Positions 54,650 through 62,881 are shown, counted from the stretch's first letter. The stretch is DNA of 64,000 nt from an uncultured Prevotellaceae bacterium (GCA_902776935.1 CACYRS010000004.1:1-64000); one strand, 5' to 3'. Numbers and translations: made by a program. The notes: generated from the sequence alone by a model not told the origin.

Positions 54650-54681
54650 CTTGGCGGTTTGGGGGATTATTATTATCTTTG
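54650..54681 (+). promoter_or_regulatory. Promoter for lipid A tailoring operon
   Basis: CTTG (54650-54653), a 20-bp spacer and TATCTTTG (54674-54681). It is followed by CATC and the GTG start at 54686, again only 4 nt away. Confidence 0.65.
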
Positions 54682-54685
54682 CATC

Positions 54686-55381
54686 GTGAAACAGATATTA
54701 CTATCATTATCGAAAATAAAGAAGTCGCTTCTGGTATATGGCATTGCGTATTTTGCATTGCTGATGCTGGTTCTTGGGTTGCAATATGCATATCCGAAAA
54801 CAGAGCTGCACATGATGGTCAATTCTTATCATACAGGTATTCAAGACACCTTCTTTAAGTATTACTCCATGATGGCAGAATGGCCATTATATGTGTTGGC
54901 GCTGCTTCCTCTATTCTGGAGGAAGATTGGGATGACGGTTTTCTTTGCTGTGAGTGAACTGACGGGTGGGGCGATATTACAGATATTGAAACACCTTATC
55001 TGTTATGACCGCCCCATAAGCGTATTCGAGAATCATCCCGATATGACGTTGCCTCTGGTACAGGGCGTAAACATGTATCACAGCAATTCCTTCCCGTCCG
55101 GACATGCCTCTACATTTTTCGTGTTCTGTACTTGCTGTGCCATTATCCTGGCATATCACTATCATGTGAAATCAAATCACGTAAACCACAGGAAATGGTA
55201 TCTGATCAATCTGTCGATGGTGGTGCTGTTTATTATGGCAGCACTTGGCGCCTACTCGCGTGTATACCTGTCGCAGCACTTCCTGTCGGATGTGTGCATG
55301 GGAAGTGTCATCGGTTTTATATCCCCATGTCTGATTTACTATTTGGGTAAGGACAAAATCTTGAAACTCAATAAAGAATGA
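54686..55381 (+). CDS. PAP2 phosphatase, lipid A phosphatase-like (LpxE/LpxF type)
   Basis: 231 residues from the GTG at 54686, chosen because the promoter ends 4 nt before it; the longer frame lies upstream of the promoter. Six membrane helices. All three PAP2 motifs are intact: C1 KHLICYDRP, C2 FPSGHAS, C3 YSRVYLSQHFLSDV. Followed by EptA-like and LpxL-like genes, it most plausibly removes the 1- or 4'-phosphate of lipid A on the periplasmic side. An undecaprenyl-diphosphate phosphatase is the alternative. The stop overlaps the eptA-like start (ATGA). Confidence 0.85.
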   Translation: MKQILLSLSKIKKSLLVYGIAYFALLMLVLGLQYAYPKTELHMMVNSYHTGIQDTFFKYYSMMAEWPLYVLALLPLFWRKIGMTVFFAVSELTGGAILQILKHLICYDRPISVFENHPDMTLPLVQGVNMYHSNSFPSGHASTFFVFCTCCAIILAYHYHVKSNHVNHRKWYLINLSMVVLFIMAALGAYSRVYLSQHFLSDVCMGSVIGFISPCLIYYLGKDKILKLNKE

Positions 55382-56934
55382 GATACGATAAAATGAAGAA
55401 GTTATTACGCAAGCCCATCTCGCTCTTTGTTTTTTCATGTATCGTCAGCATAGGTACATTGTTGTTGTACAACATACCTTTCTTCCATTATGTCGCTGAC
55501 AATTCCAACGAAAGTGCAGGCGGAAGGATATTCCTTCTGACATCACTTGTGGTGATCATGCTGGCACTTAACTTCATGATGACCTGTCTTGTGATGTTCC
55601 TGATGAGGATTGTGGGTAGGATTCTGCTTGCCATATTCTCTGTCATCAATGCTACGGCAGTATATTTCATTGTCACCTATAGCGTGATGATTGATGCGAC
55701 AACCATTGAGAACGTATTCAATACCAGATACTCTGAAGCCTCAGGATTCTTCAGTTGGGGATTGTGGCTTTTCATACTGGCCTTTGGCGTGTTGCCGGCT
55801 TTGTGGTGCCTGCTGCAGCCAGTAGTAATCGGAAAGGCAAGGAAACTGGCGGTATATTGCGGGAGTTCACTGGCTATTGTCCTTGTAGTGGCATTGGCGA
55901 ATTTCAATCAGACATTGTTTATCAGTCAGCACGATACAGAGCTGGGCGGATTGCTGCAGCCCTGGTCGTACCTGGTTAATATATGCAGGATAGCAAGCTT
56001 CAGTATGGACGAACAGGCAGAGGAGATAAAACTGCCGGACGGTAGGATTGCAGACAATGATAAGGTTGTGGTGGTGCTCGTCATCGGTGAGTCGGCAAGA
56101 AAAGCCAACTTCCAGCTCTACGGTTATAAGCGTGATACGAATCCTCTGTTGTCTAAACTGCAGGATCTGAAGGTATATGAGGCCACTTCATGTGCCACCT
56201 ATACTACAGCAGGGTCAAAGGCAATACTTGAGCCAAAAGACTCTGGCGACCTGTATGAACTGCTGCCCAACTATGCCTTCCGCACAGGTGTCGACGTGGC
56301 GTGGCGTACATCCAACTGGGGAGAGCCTCCTATACATATCGACGAATATCTTACTGACGATGAGCTTGGCGATCAGTATCCCGATGTTGATAAGAACTAC
56401 GACGGAATACTCTTTGCAGGTATTCGTCAGCGTATAGAGTCGGGTAAGAGCAATAAGGTGTTGATAATCATCCATACCAGTACAAGTCATGGACCGAAGT
56501 ATGCCGATAAATATCCAAAGGACTTTGAGGTGTATAAGCCTGTGGCAAAGAATGTGGAGGAGGGTGAGAAGAATGTTGGCCTGCTCGTTAATGCCTACGA
56601 CAACACCATTCGTTACACCGACTTCCTTCTCGACAACCTTATCACCACTCTGCGTGCCATGACAGACTGGAAGAGTGCTATGATCTTCATCTCCGACCAC
56701 GGCGAGTCGTTGGGTGAGAACAAGATGTTTATGCATGGCTTGCCAATGAAACTGGCTCCAAAGGAGCAATATGAGATACCTTTCCTGGTATGGACATCTG
56801 ACAATTTCAGGGATTATAAGACTAAAGACGAACTGCCAGCGGTACTCGAGCAGCACTATATCTTCCATTCCGTGCTCAATCTGCTGTCAATAGAGTCGCC
56901 TGCTTACAACAAAGAGTTCGATATATTCAAATAA
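55378..56934 (+). CDS. EptA-like phosphoethanolamine transferase
   Basis: 518 residues. Five N-terminal membrane helices are followed by a periplasmic sulfatase-fold domain: VVVLVIGESARKANFQLYGY (metal Glu), ATSCATYTTAGS with the nucleophilic Thr, HTSTSHGPKYADKYP and FISDHGESLGENKMFMHGLP. Family members transfer phosphoethanolamine from phosphatidylethanolamine to lipid A phosphate or glycans and can lower polymyxin binding. Coming after a PAP2 lipid A phosphatase, it may modify the freed 1-position. A second ATG five codons in (55393) is possible. Confidence 0.9.
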   Translation: MRYDKMKKLLRKPISLFVFSCIVSIGTLLLYNIPFFHYVADNSNESAGGRIFLLTSLVVIMLALNFMMTCLVMFLMRIVGRILLAIFSVINATAVYFIVTYSVMIDATTIENVFNTRYSEASGFFSWGLWLFILAFGVLPALWCLLQPVVIGKARKLAVYCGSSLAIVLVVALANFNQTLFISQHDTELGGLLQPWSYLVNICRIASFSMDEQAEEIKLPDGRIADNDKVVVVLVIGESARKANFQLYGYKRDTNPLLSKLQDLKVYEATSCATYTTAGSKAILEPKDSGDLYELLPNYAFRTGVDVAWRTSNWGEPPIHIDEYLTDDELGDQYPDVDKNYDGILFAGIRQRIESGKSNKVLIIIHTSTSHGPKYADKYPKDFEVYKPVAKNVEEGEKNVGLLVNAYDNTIRYTDFLLDNLITTLRAMTDWKSAMIFISDHGESLGENKMFMHGLPMKLAPKEQYEIPFLVWTSDNFRDYKTKDELPAVLEQHYIFHSVLNLLSIESPAYNKEFDIFK

Positions 56935-56949
56935 AGATTATCCGGTTGC

Positions 56950-57888
56950 ATGAACTATTTCCTCTATTATATATTATTAGGTGTCTGGTATCTGTTCTCC
57001 CTGTTGCCGTTGAAGATACACTATATCATTTCCGACCTCTTGTTTTGGTTGCTTTACACGGTGATAGGATACCGGAGGAAGGTGGTATGGAAGAACCTTT
57101 CGGCTTCATTCCCGGAAAAGAGCGAGACGGAACTGAAGGAGACAGAACGCGGATTCTACCATTTCCTGTGCGACTACTTCGTTGAGACGGTTAAGATGAT
57201 GACCCTCAGCAAGAAGGAGATAAAGAAGAGAATGGTCTTCAAGGGCATAGAAAATATTGATGAGGTGATAGAGAGTGGTCAGTCGATAGCGTTGTATCTA
57301 GGCCACTATTGTAATTGGGAATGGGTAACGTCGATGCCTCTGTGGGTGACACCTAAGGCACAGTGCGGACAGATATACCATCCGTTGGAGAACAGATATT
57401 TTGATAATCTCTTTCTGCGCAGCCGCCAGAGGATGGGGGCCATTAGTATTTCCATGCAAGACACCCTGCGCGAGGTGGTAAGATACAAACGCGAAGGGCA
57501 GCCTATAATGATAGGATATATCTCAGACCAGACTCCAAACTGGGTTAATATCCATCACTGGGTGGATTTTATGAATCAGGATACACCCGTGTTCACCGGC
57601 ACTGAACGGATTGTGAAAAAGATGAACCATGCAGTGTTCTTCTTGGATATTCATCGCGTAAGGCGCGGATATTATGAGGCGGAGTTCAAACTGATGACGC
57701 GTGAACCTCAGAAGTTGGAGGACTTCGAGTTGACCGATTTGTATTTCGATATGTTGGAGAAGACCATCCGCCGGGCTCCGGAGTTCTGGTTGTGGAGTCA
57801 CAACAGATGGAAGCGTACCCGAAAGGAGTTTAATGAGCTCTTTGAGGTGATCGACGGAAAAGTCATCGCCAGGAATCGCAAAGACTAA
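56950..57888 (+). CDS. LpxL/HtrB-like late acyltransferase
   Basis: 312 residues with one N-terminal membrane helix. The catalytic HX4E motif is LGHYCNWEW, followed by GQIYHPLENRYFD and SDQTPNW. The C-terminal PEFWLWSHNRWKR is the standard family end. It adds a secondary acyl chain to lipid A; the protein could also act in ornithine- or other lipoacyl pathways. Third gene of the PAP2-EptA-LpxL operon, 15 nt after the EptA gene. A hairpin spans its stop codon. Confidence 0.9.
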   Translation: MNYFLYYILLGVWYLFSLLPLKIHYIISDLLFWLLYTVIGYRRKVVWKNLSASFPEKSETELKETERGFYHFLCDYFVETVKMMTLSKKEIKKRMVFKGIENIDEVIESGQSIALYLGHYCNWEWVTSMPLWVTPKAQCGQIYHPLENRYFDNLFLRSRQRMGAISISMQDTLREVVRYKREGQPIMIGYISDQTPNWVNIHHWVDFMNQDTPVFTGTERIVKKMNHAVFFLDIHRVRRGYYEAEFKLMTREPQKLEDFELTDLYFDMLEKTIRRAPEFWLWSHNRWKRTRKEFNELFEVIDGKVIARNRKD

Positions 57889-57898
57889 AACAGTCTTT
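57880..57898. terminator. Small hairpin over both stop codons (lpxL-like / miaB)
   Basis: AAAGACT and AGTCTTT form a perfect 7-bp stem around AAAAC. It contains the TAA of the acyltransferase and part of the miaB stop. No T-run, so termination is uncertain. Confidence 0.4.
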
Positions 57899-59204
57899 AG
57901 TCGATGGCTTCGCCAAAGAGAGTGGCGCTGGTGGAACCTGTTATCCTTACGCGTACCGTCTCGCCGATATGATGCGAACCCTTGTCGAATACTACCATCT
58001 TGTTTTGTTCTGTTCGTCCACAGAGTTGCTCCCGGGAACGTTTTGAGAAGCCCTCTACGAGCACGTCAAACTCCTTGCCCTCGTCTTTCTTGTTCTGTAT
58101 GGCCGACATCTCTGTCTGAAGGGCGATGAGCTCGTTGAGTCTCCGTATCTTCTCTTCCTCAGGAACATCATCCGGGAGATGCTTCGAGGCATAGGTTCCG
58201 GGGCGTTCAGAGTATTTGAACATGAAAGCAGAGTCGTAGCCCACCTCGCGCATCAGATCGAGGGAGAGCTGGTGATCTTCCTCCGTCTCAGAGTGATAGC
58301 CTACGAAGATGTCTGTCGACAATCCGCAGTCGGGGATGATACGACGGATGGCATGTACACGGTCCATATACCACTCGCGGGTGTATTTGCGGTTCATGAG
58401 TTTCAGGATTCTGTCGCTTCCGCTCTGTACAGGCAGGTGGATATGCTTGCATACGTTCGGCATCTCAGCAATGACCTTCAGCGTCTCATCGCTCATGTCT
58501 TTGGGATGGGATGTGGTAAAGCGCACACGCATGGTGGGCACTTCTTCTGCCACAGCTCTCAGTAGCTTTGGGAAATCATAATCTCCAATACGATATGAGT
58601 TCACGTTCTGGCCGAGCAGCGTAACCTCCTTATATCCTTTGTCTCTCAAATCGCGAACCTCTTTTAATATGCTCTCCACATCACGGCTGCGCTCACGACC
58701 TCTGGTATAAGGTACGATGCAGTAGTGACAGAAGTTGTTACAGCCACGCATGATGCTTACAAAACCTCCTATCTTATGACCTAGGCCTATACGCTGGGGG
58801 ACTACATTCTTATATGTTTCTGTGGTTGACAGTTCGATGTTCATTGCCTTGTGTCCCAGTTCTGCCTGCGCTATGAGGTCTGGCAACGACATATATGCAT
58901 CCGGTCCTGCTACGAGGTCGGCATGATGATTCTCAAGCAGATCCTGCTGTGCTCTCTCTGCCATACAGCCAAGCACTCCGATGATTAGCGGATGCTTACG
59001 ACGAATGGCTGCGAGGGCCTCAAGGCGGTGATATATCTTCTGCTCGGCATTGTCTCTTACAGAACATGTATTCAAAAAAACGGCATCTGCATCGTCGATG
59101 TTCTCTGTGGTCTCATAACCTGCCATCTGCATTACCGATGCCACGACCTCCGAGTCGGCCACATTCATCTGGCACCCGTAGGTTTCTATAAATAATTTCT
59201 TCAT
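57897..59204 (-). CDS. miaB: tRNA-2-methylthio-N6-dimethylallyladenosine synthase
   Basis: 435 residues. The N-terminal MTTase domain has ETYGCQMNVADSE and FLNTCSVRDNAEQK cysteines plus GVLGCMAER. The radical SAM CxxxCxxC is RGCNNFCHYCIVPYTRGRE, with LLGQNVNSY and LPVQSGSDRIL, and a C-terminal TRAM domain (LVEGFSKR; GRTEQNKMVVF). It methylthiolates A37 of tRNAs reading UNN codons. Monocistronic on the minus strand, driven by the duplicated promoter block. Confidence 0.95.
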   Translation of the reverse strand: MKKLFIETYGCQMNVADSEVVASVMQMAGYETTENIDDADAVFLNTCSVRDNAEQKIYHRLEALAAIRRKHPLIIGVLGCMAERAQQDLLENHHADLVAGPDAYMSLPDLIAQAELGHKAMNIELSTTETYKNVVPQRIGLGHKIGGFVSIMRGCNNFCHYCIVPYTRGRERSRDVESILKEVRDLRDKGYKEVTLLGQNVNSYRIGDYDFPKLLRAVAEEVPTMRVRFTTSHPKDMSDETLKVIAEMPNVCKHIHLPVQSGSDRILKLMNRKYTREWYMDRVHAIRRIIPDCGLSTDIFVGYHSETEEDHQLSLDLMREVGYDSAFMFKYSERPGTYASKHLPDDVPEEEKIRRLNELIALQTEMSAIQNKKDEGKEFDVLVEGFSKRSREQLCGRTEQNKMVVFDKGSHHIGETVRVRITGSTSATLFGEAID

Positions 59205-59223
59205 CTTTTGAGTTATTTGGGTG

Positions 59224-59231
59224 CAAAGGTA
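59224..59231 (-). promoter_or_regulatory. -7 element for miaB
   Basis: TACCTTTG on the minus strand, 19 nt before the ATG, the same spacing as in copy 1. Confidence 0.7.
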
Positions 59232-59248
59232 GTTGTTTTTTTCGATTT

Positions 59249-59264
59249 AACCTAAAGATAACAT
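59249..59264 (+). promoter_or_regulatory. Regulatory box, site 2 (AACCTAAAGATAACAT)
   Basis: Starts exactly 47 bp before TACCTTTG at 59296. The preceding TTTAAC and the internal GATAAC are 11 bp apart, as in OmpR/PhoB-type direct repeats. Confidence 0.7.
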
Positions 59265-59295
59265 ACATTTTGTGGCAAATATCATCTTTTCTGCG

Positions 59296-59303
59296 TACCT
59301 TTG
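59296..59303 (+). promoter_or_regulatory. -7 element for membrane protein gene
   Basis: TACCTTTG, 23 nt before the ATG at 59327. No -33 element at the usual 20-bp spacing (the nearest TTTG is 23 bp away), as expected for an activator-dependent promoter. Confidence 0.7.
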
Positions 59304-59326
59304 CATCCGGAAAGAGACTATAACAG

Positions 59327-60106
59327 ATGAGAAAGGCAATAATGTATCTCCTTTTGGCGCTCGGCATTGTGCTTGGTGTGCTTTTTGTAGGTGGGGCCGT
59401 AGCTGGCTTCGTCGCAGGATACATTGATGGCTATAACGGCAATGAGTCCGGCACTACGAGTCCTGTAAGTATGGTGATTGGAAGCGGCTCCTTTATCCTG
59501 ATACTTCTTTGTATAGTGATGAACTGGGTGTTCCTGCATTTCCGTTTCGCATCGTATGGCATAGGACGCATCCCCAAGCCTGTACTCATAAAGTCGTTGC
59601 TTTGGATGATGGTGGCGATGGGAGGCCTGGCTTTCCTAAGTGCCATAGTATATGTGCCGACGCAGGACCCTGATACAACTATACGCGAATCGTATCAGTG
59701 GATGCAGTCTCACTTTCTGTTGTCGATGTTGCTGATTGCTGTTGTTGAAGCAACGGGCAATTTGGTTCTTTATGGCGCAGTGCTTCGTGAGGTGCTCGAC
59801 TGGAGGCATCGCCCGGAAATTATCATCCCTGTCTTTGCAGGAATAATAGGACTCGTGTCAGGGCTTATAGGTGAGGTACATCTTATGATTCCTACGATGA
59901 TGACAGTTGTCATTGAGGGCTGGGTGTATGAATATAGCCGCAGCGTGATACCTGGGATAATAGGCGATGTGTTCTTCTGGGCAGTCTATCTGGCTATCAT
60001 GGGATTCACCTTCCCCTGGTGGTGCTTTCTGATTGCTGTTGCAATTATTATTCCTGGGGCGTACCTTACAATAAAAACGATGGACCCTTACAAGCCCATC
60101 GATTAA
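59327..60106 (+). CDS. Multi-pass membrane protein of unknown function
   Basis: 259 residues, about seven membrane helices, with a glycine/alanine-rich first helix (GVLFVGGAVAGFVAGYIDGY). The VVEATGNLVLYGAVLREVL segment faintly recalls the EE/R motif of CPBP (CAAX-type) membrane proteases, but the paired Glu and Arg are not both in place, so I leave the function open. It is driven by a box-bearing promoter and converges on the response regulator gene with only 3 nt between stops. Membership in the adjacent two-component regulon is inferred. Confidence 0.75.
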   Translation: MRKAIMYLLLALGIVLGVLFVGGAVAGFVAGYIDGYNGNESGTTSPVSMVIGSGSFILILLCIVMNWVFLHFRFASYGIGRIPKPVLIKSLLWMMVAMGGLAFLSAIVYVPTQDPDTTIRESYQWMQSHFLLSMLLIAVVEATGNLVLYGAVLREVLDWRHRPEIIIPVFAGIIGLVSGLIGEVHLMIPTMMTVVIEGWVYEYSRSVIPGIIGDVFFWAVYLAIMGFTFPWWCFLIAVAIIIPGAYLTIKTMDPYKPID

Positions 60107-60109
60107 TTA

Positions 60110-60808
60110 TCAGTTCTCTATTAACTGCAGTCCGATTCCCCGTACTGTCTTCAGCGTTATTCTTGGCTCGTCGGCAAGCAGTTTCCGGAGCTTATTCACA
60201 AAGACATCGAGAGAACGTGAGGCGAAATAGTCGTCTTCTGTATTCCAGAAACGGCTGAGGATGGCTTCACGACGTACCACATTATTCTTATTGTCGGCTA
60301 AGAGCTGAAGTATCTTTGCCTCTCTGACGGTGATGGTCTGCGAGGCTCCTGTCTCGTCATTGCGAAGAGTGGCGTGATCGGCATCGAGGGTGTATTTGCC
60401 CAGTTTGTAGTGACTCGTCACTTTCTGTGTCTTGGCACCACCACGCATCTTCATAAGGGCCTGGATATGTGCATCGAGCTCCTCAGGAACGAATGGTTTC
60501 TTAACATAGTTGTTGATGCCCAGACGATAGCCGGCCTTAACGTCATTAGGCGATGTAAGGGCAGAGGTGAAGATGATTATCACGTCGCCATCAGTCTCAC
60601 GGATACGTTCCACCATCTCAAAGCCGTTCATTACCGGCATGTCGATGTCGGAGATGATGACATCCGGGTGATGCTCCTCCCAAGCCTTTACACCTTCCTT
60701 ACCGTTGGAGGCTGTGATTACCTCGTAGCCTCCGATGATGTCTTCGAGACCCGTCTTTTCGATATATGCCAACGACTCGTCGTCTTCCACTAACAATAAC
60801 TTGATCAT
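60110..60808 (-). CDS. OmpR/PhoB-family response regulator (RprY-like)
   Basis: 232 residues. Receiver domain with LLVEDDES (acidic pair), the phosphorylation Asp in DVIISDIDMPVMNG, the Thr/Ser switch in IIFTSAL and Lys in YVKKPFVPEEL. A C-terminal winged helix (LTVREAKILQLLADNK-type region; SLDVFVNKLRKLLADEPRITLKTVRGIG) binds tandem direct repeats. The start overlaps the kinase stop by 4 nt. Resembles RprY of Bacteroides/Porphyromonas; the name is by similarity of layout only. Likely binder of the four boxes nearby. Confidence 0.92.
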   Translation of the reverse strand: MIKLLLVEDDESLAYIEKTGLEDIIGGYEVITASNGKEGVKAWEEHHPDVIISDIDMPVMNGFEMVERIRETDGDVIIIFTSALTSPNDVKAGYRLGINNYVKKPFVPEELDAHIQALMKMRGGAKTQKVTSHYKLGKYTLDADHATLRNDETGASQTITVREAKILQLLADNKNNVVRREAILSRFWNTEDDYFASRSLDVFVNKLRKLLADEPRITLKTVRGIGLQLIEN

Positions 60809-62100
60809 ACGCTCTTTGGGATATAAAGTGTAAATTCAGAATACTTGTCCTTTTCGCTCGATACTGTGACCTTTCCTCCGTGTGCCTGCATCACCTGATC
60901 CACGTAGTTGAGTCCGAGTCCGAAACCGGATACTCCTCCCTTGCGGTTCTTCTCATGGATGGCAGCCCGCCCGAACTTGTCGAATATCACCTGTTGTTCT
61001 TCTTTAGTGATGCCGATGCCGTTATCGCGTACCTTTAATAATACGTTCTTGTCGGTATCGAAAGTCTTAATGTTTATTTCTATCTCGTCTTTGGAGTATT
61101 TTAATGCGTTGTCGATGAGGTTGGCGATGGCTTCTGTGAGATACTGCTCATCGGCCATAACCTTCTTAACTTCCAAGACGGTATTAACCTCTATAGGCTT
61201 TGTGGCTTTAGCCTTTGCCTTCTCCACAAGGTCGTCGATGATTGGCTCAAGGTCTATATCATTTTTGTTGAGGATGAGTTTCTTGTTCTCGAGTTTAGAT
61301 ATTGTGAGCAATTTGTTGACTAATGCCAGTAGATGCTCTGCCTCGCTCTCGATGATAGAGTAGTATTTCTCCTTTATCTGTGGCTTGTCGTCAACTTTGC
61401 CGCTATGCAGGAAGTGGGCTCCCATGATGATGCTCGACAGTGGCGACTTCATATCGTGCACCATGGCGTATGAGAAGTCATTGCGCAGTTCTGTCATCTG
61501 TTCTTGTTCCGTGATGAAACGAAGCAATTGGATGATGATGATGGCGAAGAACCCGAGAATAATGGCGCTGATAAGAAATAGTGGACTCAATCTCTGGGCT
61601 AATTCGGGATAGGGATTGTTAAGTGCTATCAGAACAGCCTTTGACTGGTCTCTACGGATACTTACAGGCTTTGTCTTTATCGACCACGAAGAACTTCTGT
61701 CATTGTTCTGTCGCAATACTTTCCCCTCGGCATTGACCTCCTGGATGGTTACGTCTCTGTTGATATGAGCCACGCTCAACAGCGAGTCGACAAATATAGC
61801 AATAGTGTCGAGCGATATCTCAGAGTGATATTTGCGGCTCAGGGCATCGTTCATTCCTTCTACTGATGAGTCGAGAGACAGATTGCCTCGTGCCTCAGGA
61901 AGACTCAGGGTGTCGCCTTGGGTTACAAGGTCTGCTCGCTGGTAACTCTCGTAGAACATCGCCCAGGTGAGTTGGGCAGAGGCCCTCTCGGTTATGTCTC
62001 TGGTAACAGAGCGGTATGTCATCCACATATATAATGCCAGTAGCAGCAAGACAGCCACTGCACTCACTATCGACACATTCCTATATCTGTTGCTATGCAT
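60805..62100 (-). CDS. Sensor histidine kinase (RprX-like)
   Basis: 431 residues. Two membrane helices (~8-28 and ~178-200) bracket a ~150-residue periplasmic sensor domain. The HisKA motif is FSYAMVHDMKSPLSSI, the N-box AIANLIDNALKYS, with VRDNGIGI and GFGLGLNYV for ATP. It phosphorylates the co-encoded OmpR-type regulator. The periplasmic domain has no family I recognise. The start codon lies 9 nt from its -7 element. Confidence 0.92.
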   Translation of the reverse strand: MHSNRYRNVSIVSAVAVLLLLALYMWMTYRSVTRDITERASAQLTWAMFYESYQRADLVTQGDTLSLPEARGNLSLDSSVEGMNDALSRKYHSEISLDTIAIFVDSLLSVAHINRDVTIQEVNAEGKVLRQNNDRSSSWSIKTKPVSIRRDQSKAVLIALNNPYPELAQRLSPLFLISAIILGFFAIIIIQLLRFITEQEQMTELRNDFSYAMVHDMKSPLSSIIMGAHFLHSGKVDDKPQIKEKYYSIIESEAEHLLALVNKLLTISKLENKKLILNKNDIDLEPIIDDLVEKAKAKATKPIEVNTVLEVKKVMADEQYLTEAIANLIDNALKYSKDEIEINIKTFDTDKNVLLKVRDNGIGITKEEQQVIFDKFGRAAIHEKNRKGGVSGFGLGLNYVDQVMQAHGGKVTVSSEKDKYSEFTLYIPKSV

Positions 62101-62109
62101 AAGTGCCTA

Positions 62110-62117
62110 CAAAGGTA
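62110..62117 (-). promoter_or_regulatory. -7 element for two-component operon
   Basis: TACCTTTG on the minus strand, 9 nt before the kinase ATG. The box at 62176 lies about 60 bp upstream in the same divergent gap. Confidence 0.65.
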
Positions 62118-62175
62118 TGAAAATCTTATCTTACAGAGCATAATTTTTACGTTTGTTAACACGGAAATTGTATTT

Positions 62176-62201
62176 AACCTAAAGATAACATGAAGATAAC
62201 T
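62176..62201 (+). promoter_or_regulatory. Regulatory box, site 3, extended
   Basis: AACCTAAAGATAACAT (62176-62191) followed by a second unit TGAAGATAACT (62191-62201). TTTAAC, GATAAC and GATAAC recur at exact 11-bp intervals. It starts 47 bp before TACCTTTG at 62223. It is the fullest copy and lies next to the kinase gene. Confidence 0.75.
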
Positions 62202-62222
62202 TAAAGTTTTTGTAGTTAATCG

Positions 62223-62230
62223 TACCTTTG
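62223..62230 (+). promoter_or_regulatory. -7 element for 62272 gene
   Basis: TACCTTTG, 41 nt before the ATG. No TTTG at the usual 20-bp spacing. Confidence 0.7.
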
Positions 62231-62271
62231 CAACGTCAAATAGAAAAAATAACATTTAAAATTCAAGAGAT

Positions 62272-62757
62272 ATGGAATCAATTATCACAGTAGCAACAGT
62301 AGTTACAATGTACATGAATGCCGTTAACAGCACCGATGCAAACTATATGTACAACGGCGAGATGGAAGACGGAGTAGTAAACAAGATTGAGGTTTACGAG
62401 CGTAACGACAACCAGCAGATGGAGCAGAAGATGGAGTACTGCTACTATTACGATGAGCAGGGACGTCTTGCTGACAAAGAGATGCTTTCTTGGGATGAGA
62501 CAAAGAAGGACTGGACAAAGAGTTCTCGTCTTACATATAAATATTATAAGAATGGTTACAATGTAGAGGTTAGTCACTGGAACAGTGAGAAGCAGGCTTA
62601 CGATCTCCCATCAGAGGTGACTCTCTATCGTTCTCAGGCTCCAAACCTTACTACTGTTAAGACATATAAGATGAACGAGAAGCAGGACAATATGTACCTC
62701 ACAAGCAGTATGGTTGTCATGGAGCCAATCGAAAACAGTCTGCTCGCCATAAGATAA
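62272..62757 (+). CDS. Small protein, DUF3836-like, unknown function
   Basis: 161 residues. A hydrophobic N-terminus (ITVATVVTMYMNAV) may be a weak or atypical signal. The rest is rich in Tyr, Asn, Lys and Glu with repeated YYYDEQGRL and YKYYKNGY motifs that recall YD/MORN-like beta hairpins; I associate this with DUF3836, without certainty. It stands alone between a box-bearing promoter and a hairpin, and is divergent from the kinase gene, so it may be a main output or accessory of that system. Confidence 0.7.
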   Translation: MESIITVATVVTMYMNAVNSTDANYMYNGEMEDGVVNKIEVYERNDNQQMEQKMEYCYYYDEQGRLADKEMLSWDETKKDWTKSSRLTYKYYKNGYNVEVSHWNSEKQAYDLPSEVTLYRSQAPNLTTVKTYKMNEKQDNMYLTSSMVVMEPIENSLLAIR

Positions 62758-62791
62758 ACGATTCAAAAATTATACTCTCTCTAATTATATT

Positions 62792-62834
62792 CCCCGTCAT
62801 ACATGAGTCATTATGTTTGGCGGGGCTCATTTTT
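62792..62834 (+). terminator. Terminator after 62272 gene
   Basis: CCCCGTCATACAT pairs with ATGTTTGGCGGGG (one mismatch, one wobble) around an 8-nt loop, then CTCATTTTT. Regulatory box site 4 begins directly after it. Confidence 0.75.
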
Positions 62835-62850
62835 AACATAAAGATAACAT
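62835..62850 (+). promoter_or_regulatory. Regulatory box, site 4 (AACATAAAGATAACAT)
   Basis: One mismatch to site 2. It starts exactly 47 bp before TATCTTTG at 62882. Confidence 0.7.
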
Positions 62851-62881
62851 TCGATTTGCATAGTGTTACAAAAAAAGTGTG

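Larger units (their letters stand above)
59202..59301. repeat. 100-bp promoter block, copy 2
   Basis: Counterpart of 54431-54530. It holds the miaB start codon, the minus-strand -7 element, the box at 59249 and the start of an intact plus-strand -7 element. Confidence 0.85.
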
